The notes under the pieces were generated by a model, which did no database searches, was not told the DNA's origin, and worked only from the letters and a program-made list of their open reading frames with translations. From Rhodospirillaceae bacterium (lineage in GTDB: Bacteria; Pseudomonadota; Alphaproteobacteria; Dongiales; Dongiaceae): DNA of 18,855 nt. The stretch covers positions 1 to 18,855 of the forward strand of contig JAEUKU010000150.1 of assembly GCA_016794075.1 (NCBI GenBank). Reading direction: 5' to 3'. The position numbers were made by a program, and so were the translations under genes. The number at the start of each line of letters is the position of its first letter. Positions within the stretch are counted from its first letter, which is position 1. Shown here in pieces: positions 15,901-18,855 of this stretch.

Positions 15901-16035
15901 GGTGTGAACCAACCGGAAGATGTTTCCGAGCAGTTCCGCGTCATTCGGATTCTGTTCGAGCTTCACCAGCTCGACGTCCAGAACCGACAGATTTTCAGAG
16001 GTTTCGGTAAGGAACTCGCTCAGCAGATCGTCCAT
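12943..16035 (-). CDS. cheA: Hybrid chemotaxis histidine kinase CheA with embedded truncated-haemoglobin domain
   Basis: This is a 1030-residue CheA with an unusual architecture. In order it has Hpt/P1 (1-105, phospho-His H44 in VHTVKGTCGFLG), an Ala/Pro linker, and a truncated globin (about 164-281) in place of P2. A second Ala/Glu/Lys linker to ~350 follows, then P3 dimerisation (352-415) and the P4 ATPase (N box around N466, G1 ISDDGRGLP 504-512, G2 GRGVGMDVV 559-567, GKGSTF 585-590). Next come a first CheW-like P5 domain (600-735), a second CheW-like domain (762-893) and a receiver domain (906-1022; D912/D913, D957, K1009). All kinase residues appear intact. The frame is continuous and codon use matches the neighbours, so this is a real fusion rather than a sequencing join. 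It heads the che operon and overlaps cheW. The role of the globin is inferred: haem-based control of kinase activity. Confidence 0.95.
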   Translation of the reverse strand: MDDLLSEFLTETSENLSVLDVELVKLEQNPNDAELLGNIFRLVHTVKGTCGFLGLPRLEAVAHAGENILGKLREGEMVASPEAISAVLECLDRIRSIMGDLEATGSEPDGDDSELIRRLNETAEGGAAPAAAPKPKAAPAPAAAAPAPVAAAPAAKPAKAGGPSIYEQVGGMGTIDAVVEVMFGRIMGDLRLKPFFAGASIDHIQGRMRDYLAKICGGPDGFGKVDLNKPHAGAVARGMADEHFDAFAGHLQAALNALEVPAHLAAMVMAIIFASRDEVMGRAEGGSSPTSAAAMQAAEQQVSEQVAVETPVETPIEVEAEPAPAKPAKAPAKAEAKSEGGEAKDSAVANQSIRVNVELLENLMTMVSELVLTRNQVLQILRKQKDSEFAAPLQRLNHVTSELQEGVMKTRMQPIGNAWSKLPRLVRDLSHELKKKIDLVMIGQDTELDRQVLEMIKDPLTHMVRNSGDHGLEGPEERRKAGKPETGKITLNAYHEGGHIIIEISDDGRGLPLEKIKAKILQNGLATESELEQMSEQQIQQYIFKAGFSTAAKVTSVSGRGVGMDVVRTNIEKIGGTVEMRSTQGKGSTFVIKIPLTLAIVSALIVECAQERFAIPQISVVELVRATSTGDLRVERIKDTPVLRLRNRLLPLVSLRNLLKLDGGQQGSEDDTFIVVAQVGTYSFGIMVDRVFDTEEIVVKPVAPILRDIEMFSGNTILGDGSVIMILDPNGIASHSGQMGVSDGQSAEQMAAKSRGQSEEKVPLLLFRAGDGSPKAVPLALVARLEEIERKTIEQSNGRWVVQYRGQLMPLITMDHSQELAAEGARQPVLVFQDGDHSMGLMVDQIVDIVEAKLNVELGAEIPGRIGSAVVAGQATEIIDTGYFLRQAFADWFGSQERDRNVGGQKRLLLVDDSAFFRNLLAPQLSAAGFAVTAVESPDKALALCEAGDEFDIIVSDIEMPGMSGFEFCEAVKRQGRWQNIPIVALSSRASPRDLEKGRDVGFDDYVAKYDRDGLVHTLNSTLTEMRGAA
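15193..15546 (-). other. Truncated haemoglobin (2/2 globin, group I-like) domain inside CheA
   Basis: CheA residues 164-281 align without gaps to my recollection of Mycobacterium tuberculosis HbN from S14 through the proximal H81, and with about a 3-residue insertion after it. Conserved features are the start SIYEQVGG with its AB glycines, the PFFAG segment with Phe CD1 (F196), the EF motif GGP (217-219), the proximal His F8 (H231, codon 15343-15345) in NKPHAG, and RGMADEHFDAFAGHL over helix G. The distal pocket differs: B10 is F183 not Tyr, E7 is I204, and E11 is M208 not Gln. Absence of a Trp at G8 argues against group II. Haem binding is predicted from His F8 and fold, not shown. Confidence 0.9.
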
Positions 16036-16172
16036 GGCGTGGTCTCTTGACCCTTGTTACGAGGTGGTTGGCGCGCGGCAGAACGCAGGCGCGCGACCAC
16101 GCTCAAAGGTCACAGAAAACAATTAATTTAAGGTGAACCGGGCGGTATCCAGGAAAGGTCTAAGGACGGCGC
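16036..16172 (-). promoter_or_regulatory. Probable cheA operon leader/promoter region
   Basis: These 137 bases separate chpT from cheA, both on the - strand. The stretch 16111-16132 is markedly AT-rich compared with its surroundings (CACAGAAAACAATTAATTTA), with TTAA at 16123 and 16128, which is what a promoter would look like here. The two TTAA tetramers are one base apart and do not form a CtrA box. No hexamers are assigned with confidence. It remains possible that cheA is also read from chpT. Confidence 0.4.
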
Positions 16173-16811
16173 TCAGGCCGCGGTTATCCTTAGGATTCCA
16201 GCCCCTTGCTGATCGACGGCGAGCCGCAGACCGAGGCGATGCGCAAAGGCAGCGCACATATACGGAAGGATATTGTGGGCGCTCATATCGTCTGGTTTCA
16301 GCTCGCGCGCGATGGCGTGCGCGAACTCCTGCGACCAGGCGATCTGCTGGCCGCCGCACTGCACCTCGATACCGCCTTTGCCGGATTGCGGTGACGTCAC
16401 ATTGAGCTCCACCGTGCCGCCGCGCGGCAGCGTGGCGGCGGCAAGGACGATGACGTTGATCGTGAGCTTGCCGTAGCCGGCCGGGAACTGGGCGGATTCG
16501 GGAAGCGCGGACCCGATCAACTGGACCTTGCCGCCGGAGAGCAGCTCCTGGCCCAGCGCCACTGCCTCGCGCGGGCCGAAGCTCGCCTGGTTGCCGGCAT
16601 TGCCGAAGGCGCTGCGGTAGACCTGCAGCAGGATGCTGGCGCGCCGGGCGCTGCGCTGGGCGAGGGCCGCGGCCTCCGCCTTCAACGCCGCGTCGTCTTC
16701 CTCTTCGAGCAGTTCCAGCCCGTTGTTCACCGCCCCGATCGGGCTGATCACGTCATGGCAGAGCTTGGAGCAAGCCAGTTCGAGGGCGCGCAGGTCGATA
16801 TCCATGCTCAC
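16173..16811 (-). CDS. chpT: Histidine phosphotransferase ChpT
   Basis: ChpT is the dimeric phosphotransferase that passes phosphate from the hybrid kinase CckA to CtrA and CpdR in alphaproteobacteria. The 212-residue product has the family hallmark around the phospho-accepting H19 (CSKLCHDVISPIGAVNNGLE) and a degenerate ATPase-like C-terminal half without nucleotide-binding boxes, as in known ChpT. The start is either GTG (16811) or the ATG two codons later (16803-16805); both have only weak GGA-type ribosome sites. It lies 137 bases upstream of cheA in the same direction. The ctrA gene is at the far end of the che operon, so donor and target of the relay flank the chemotaxis genes. Confidence 0.92.
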   Translation of the reverse strand: MSMDIDLRALELACSKLCHDVISPIGAVNNGLELLEEEDDAALKAEAAALAQRSARRASILLQVYRSAFGNAGNQASFGPREAVALGQELLSGGKVQLIGSALPESAQFPAGYGKLTINVIVLAAATLPRGGTVELNVTSPQSGKGGIEVQCGGQQIAWSQEFAHAIARELKPDDMSAHNILPYMCAAFAHRLGLRLAVDQQGAGILRITAA

Positions 16812-16939
16812 AATTCCATGCCGGTTCCTGGTGCGACCAGCCCGCCCCCGAGCGGGGGCCGGGCAGGATCATTTACCGTCCGATCTTGTCCGGAAAGCGT
16901 ATATCCTTCGTTACACATTGGCTGCATCAGGGCAAGAGC

Positions 16940-17137
16940 GTGCAGACATCGGCGCAATGGCTAACCCCCGGAACTTTCGTGCGTTCCCCGGCCAATCCGG
17001 AGTGGGGCCTGGGCCAGGTGCAATCGGTGGTCGCGGGCAAGGCGACGGTCAATTTCGAGCATCGCGGCAAGCTGGTGCTGAAGCTGGATGCCGTGGCGCT
17101 CGATATCGTCGATGCGGCGGACCGCAACCGCCCATAG
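16940..17137 (+). CDS. DUF3553 family small protein
   Basis: This is a small basic-acidic protein of unknown function, 65 residues from the GTG at 16940. The core LTPGTFVRSPANPEWGLGQV, QSVVAGKATVNFEH and GKLVLKLDAVALDIV is typical of the alphaproteobacterial DUF3553 family, which has a compact beta fold resembling the CarD/UvrD C-terminal type of domain. The start is uncertain: GTG 16940 has AGGGC upstream and matches the usual short family N-terminus. An in-frame TTG at 16886 would add 18 residues encoded by promoter-like AT-richer sequence. It is divergent from chpT and ends before a strong bidirectional terminator. Confidence 0.75.
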   Translation: MQTSAQWLTPGTFVRSPANPEWGLGQVQSVVAGKATVNFEHRGKLVLKLDAVALDIVDAADRNRP

Positions 17138-17274
17138 CCGGCGCGCATCGTCGCCATAGGCCATCGGCATTTCCGTGCCGGCGCGGGAGGGCGCATCGTC
17201 GCGGCGTGAAACGGACGCGTTCCTGAGCCGGCCTCCTCGCGGACGATCCGCTTCCGCATGTCCCTGCCAAGACG

Positions 17275-17310
17275 AAGGCCGCCCGGGACTCCCCCGCCCG
17301 GGCGGCCTTT
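17275..17310. terminator. Bidirectional rho-independent terminator
   Basis: A 13-bp perfect stem (AAGGCCGCCCGGG, 17275-17287, pairing with 17297-17309) encloses a 9-base loop. The short T run (TTT) on the right and AA on the left suit both directions. It lies between the convergent DUF3553 and DUF2852 genes. The rest of the 216-base gap (17138-17353) shows nothing recognisable. Confidence 0.8.
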
Positions 17311-17353
17311 CGCACTCAGGGAACTCGATGCCCCCGCAGTCAATCTTGGCGGT

Positions 17354-17752
17354 TCAACCTTGCGGCTGCGCCTCCGGACCTTCGCCATAGGGGCGGTGCT
17401 TGCGGTCGGCCATGAACTGGTCGAACTCGGCCTTGTCCTTGGCCTTGCGCAGGCGCTCCAGGAAGTCGAGGAACTCCTTCTGCTCCTCTTCCAGGCGGCG
17501 CAGGGTTTCCGCGCGATACTCGTCGAAGGCGGTGTTGCCGGTGCTCGGCCCGGCATGGTGGCGCTCATGCCACTGGCCCATCTTCTCGCGCATCCGCGCC
17601 CAACGATCCCTGCTGCCACAGCCCATGCGTCCGCTCCATATCAGGTAAGCCAGGAGGGCCAGACCGAAGGGCCAGAAGATGATGAAGGAAAAGACCAGCA
17701 GGCCGATCCAGGCCGGCTGACCCCAATCGTCCATTCTTGCTGCAAACCCCAT
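17354..17752 (-). CDS. DUF2852 family membrane protein
   Basis: This is a 132-residue protein of unknown function. One hydrophobic segment (about residues 14-39, AWIGLLVFSFIIFWPFGLAL onward) carries the FWPFGLALLAYLIW pattern characteristic of DUF2852. A basic loop and a charged, probably coiled-coil tail follow (76-110, FDEYRAETLRRLEEEQKEF). The start at 17752 is supported by GAGAGG 6 bases upstream; Met7 (17734) is an alternative. A 19-bp palindrome lies 18 bases upstream of the start, and a TetR-family gene lies just before that, so TetR control of this gene is plausible. Confidence 0.82.
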   Translation of the reverse strand: MGFAARMDDWGQPAWIGLLVFSFIIFWPFGLALLAYLIWSGRMGCGSRDRWARMREKMGQWHERHHAGPSTGNTAFDEYRAETLRRLEEEQKEFLDFLERLRKAKDKAEFDQFMADRKHRPYGEGPEAQPQG

Positions 17753-17770
17753 CGCTCGCCTCTCATGTGA

Positions 17771-17789
17771 ATGTTAATAACATTAACAT
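17771..17789. promoter_or_regulatory. 19-bp palindromic operator, probable TetR-family binding site
   Basis: ATGTTAATAACATTAACAT is a perfect inverted repeat (8-base arms, 3-base centre). It is AT-rich in a GC-rich region and lies 18 bases upstream of the DUF2852 start and 89 bases downstream of the tetR stop. The size and symmetry are typical of TetR operators. Which protein binds is inferred from adjacency. Confidence 0.6.
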
Positions 17790-17849
17790 AGATGGCAGGA
17801 CCAGGGCCCGCCGTCAAGACCTTGGTCGCGCAAAATCGAATCCAGTTCG

Positions 17850-17875
17850 AAAAAAGCCTGGCCGACGGACCGTCG
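17850..17875 (-). terminator. Possible terminator after tetR
   Basis: On the - strand the inverted repeat CGACGG/CCGTCG (17863-17875, one-base centre) is followed, after 7 bases, by six T residues (17850-17855 on the + strand as A). It begins just past the tetR stop. The short stem and the distance to the T run make it weak. Confidence 0.35.
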
Positions 17876-17878
17876 CCG

Positions 17879-18526
17879 TCAGACCCCTGGCCGATCGGTG
17901 ATGCCGAGGCCGCGCAGATAGACCAGGAGCGCCGCCTCCAACAGATCCTCGGGCGACATCGGCAGCTTGCGCCGTCCGGCATCGGCGCGGGCGAAGAGCG
18001 AGGCGATGCCATGCGCCAGCGCCCACATATGCAGGCTCATCATCAGCGCCGGCGGACGGCCGGCCGCCGGCAGATGCGCGGTCAGGGCTTCCGAGGCGCG
18101 ACGCACCACGCCGAAGGCGGCGTCGGACGCCTTCTGCAGCTCGGGATCGGATTCCGGCGCCACGCCGGCCTCGAACATCGCCGAGTAATGCGCCGGCTCC
18201 TTGCGCGCGAAGGCGAGATAGGCCCGCCCCACCGCCTCGAAGGCGACATAGGGGTTGGGCTGGCCGTTATTCCAGGCCTTCTCCAGCGCCGCGGCGAAGA
18301 GCTCGAAGCCGCGCTTGGCGACGTCGGCCAGCAGAGCATCGCGGTCCCGGAAATGCCGGTAGGGTGCGGCGGAGCTCACGCCGGCCGCCCGCGCCGCGTC
18401 GGCAAAGGTGAAGCCGCCCGGCCCCTTCTCCCCGATCAGATGGAGCGCGGCGCGGATCAGCGCCTCGCGCAGATTGCCGTGGTGATAGCCTTTGCGGCCG
18501 TCGCCGCCGTCCTTGGACCAGCCCAT
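17879..18526 (-). CDS. TetR/AcrR family transcriptional regulator (WHG-domain type)
   Basis: This is a 215-residue TetR-type repressor. The N-terminal DNA-binding domain begins at YHHGNLREALIRAALHL (14-30), and the helix-turn-helix is at about 38-60 (FTFADAARAAGVSSAAPYRH). The C-terminal ligand domain contains the MWALAHGIASLF segment (167-178) typical of the WHG subfamily. The start at 18526 is chosen because the conserved sequence begins there; further upstream the frame runs inside mobA and is not TetR-like. It lies 11 bases downstream of mobA, so the two are likely co-transcribed. The ligand is unknown. Its probable operator is the palindrome at 17771-17789, upstream of the DUF2852 gene. 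Confidence 0.9.
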   Translation of the reverse strand: MGWSKDGGDGRKGYHHGNLREALIRAALHLIGEKGPGGFTFADAARAAGVSSAAPYRHFRDRDALLADVAKRGFELFAAALEKAWNNGQPNPYVAFEAVGRAYLAFARKEPAHYSAMFEAGVAPESDPELQKASDAAFGVVRRASEALTAHLPAAGRPPALMMSLHMWALAHGIASLFARADAGRRKLPMSPEDLLEAALLVYLRGLGITDRPGV

Positions 18527-18537
18527 GTGAACGGGTC

Positions 18538-18855
18538 TTACATGAGATCGCGCTGCGTCGCCAGCAACCGTTCCGCCTCCGCCAGCTGTTCCGGCGTGTT
18601 GGCGTTGAAGAAGGGATCGACCGGCTGGGTCGGAAATTCGGCGACGACCCGGCGATGGCGGGCGGTCCAGGCATCGACCTTGTGCTGGCGCTCGACCGTC
18701 AGGGCGTGGCGCAGATCGTCGCGCAGCCGCACCGGCCACAGCCCGATCACCGGATAGGTCTGGCCGGCGCTGGCCGCCACCGCCAGCTCGGCGTCCTCGG
18801 CGATGAGCACCCGCACCAGATGCCGCACCAGGTCGCTGGGCAGGAACGGCCCGTC
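18538..18855 (-). CDS. mobA: Molybdenum cofactor guanylyltransferase MobA (partial, runs off window)
   Basis: This is the C-terminal 105 residues of a MobA-type nucleotidyltransferase, which attaches GMP to molybdopterin in the cytoplasm. The visible part begins DGPFLPSDLVRHLV, matching the MobA DxPFxPxDLV segment after the metal-binding Asp. It continues through YPVIGLWP and ends with the family-typical FFNANTPEQLAEAERLL. The reading frame is open to the window edge, so the N-terminal GTP-binding half lies outside. The stop (TAA at 18538-18540) is 11 bases before the tetR start. A related NTP-transferase is possible, but the NxNTPE motif favours MobA. Confidence 0.82.
   Translation of the reverse strand, partial: DGPFLPSDLVRHLVRVLIAEDAELAVAASAGQTYPVIGLWPVRLRDDLRHALTVERQHKVDAWTARHRRVVAEFPTQPVDPFFNANTPEQLAEAERLLATQRDLM

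Noticed and set aside
12928..16050. A 1040-codon open frame on the + strand opposite cheA, and a similar 930-codon frame on the - strand opposite flhA (807-3599)
   Set aside because: Both are shadows of real genes in GC-rich DNA: highly repetitive Asp/His/Arg/Ala composition, no recognisable domains, and exact overlap with well-conserved genes on the other strand.
16121..16131. CtrA box upstream of cheA
   Set aside because: The two TTAA tetramers are only one base apart; no N7 spacing.
17774..17786. CtrA box upstream of the DUF2852 gene (two TTAA tetramers)
   Set aside because: The spacing is 5 bases rather than 7, and the symmetry extends to a 19-bp palindrome, which fits a TetR operator better.
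1..18855. tRNA/rRNA genes, CRISPR arrays, insertion sequences or phage genes
   Set aside because: No cloverleaf-like or rRNA-like sequence, no regularly spaced repeats, no transposase or integrase motifs and no flanking direct repeats were seen.

Overview
The window comes from a GC-rich, polar-flagellated alphaproteobacterium, most likely of the Rhodospirillales type. The sequence contains CtrA and its phosphotransferase ChpT, an FlbD-type sigma-54 activator, and an FlhF/FlhG pair. It also carries small alphaproteobacterial conserved genes (DUF3553, DUF2852) and shows strong G/C third-position bias. The species cannot be named from this sequence.

Layout: (1) Positions 2-6934, + strand: a flagellar operon of flbD (5' end outside the window), flhA, flhF, flhG and a very Pro/Ala-rich FliK-like gene, mostly joined by 4-base ATGA overlaps. 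(2) Positions 7023-8833, - strand: fliI-fliJ, encoding the export ATPase and its chaperone. (3) Positions 8834-9154: a 321-base divergent regulatory region with a perfect CtrA box, two DnaA-box-like 9-mers and a GANTC site. (4) Positions 9155-9877, + strand: ctrA, followed by two tandem terminators. (5) Positions 9997-16035, - strand: a chemotaxis operon in the order cheA-cheW-cheY-cheB-cheR. (6) Positions 16173-16811, - strand: chpT. (7) Positions 16940-17137, + strand: a DUF3553 gene, ending at a bidirectional terminator. (8) Positions 17354-18855, - strand: mobA (partial), a TetR regulator, a 19-bp palindromic operator and a DUF2852 membrane protein.

The standout feature is the CheA kinase (1030 residues). 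Between its His-phosphotransfer domain and its dimerisation domain, where the CheY/CheB-binding P2 domain normally sits, lies a complete truncated-haemoglobin (2/2 globin, group I-like) domain. It has a conserved proximal histidine (H231) and an apparently non-polar distal pocket (Phe B10, Ile E7, Met E11). This suggests a chemotaxis kinase that binds haem and could sense O2, NO or CO directly, without a chemoreceptor; no receptor gene is present in the window. The same CheA also carries two tandem CheW-like domains and a C-terminal receiver domain.

Working together: FlbD and CtrA would control flagellar gene expression. FlhF/FlhG would set flagellar position and number. FlhA, FliI, FliJ and the FliK-like protein build the export machine and set hook length. 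The Che proteins steer the motor. The co-location of chpT and ctrA around the che operon physically links the cell-cycle phosphorelay to motility.
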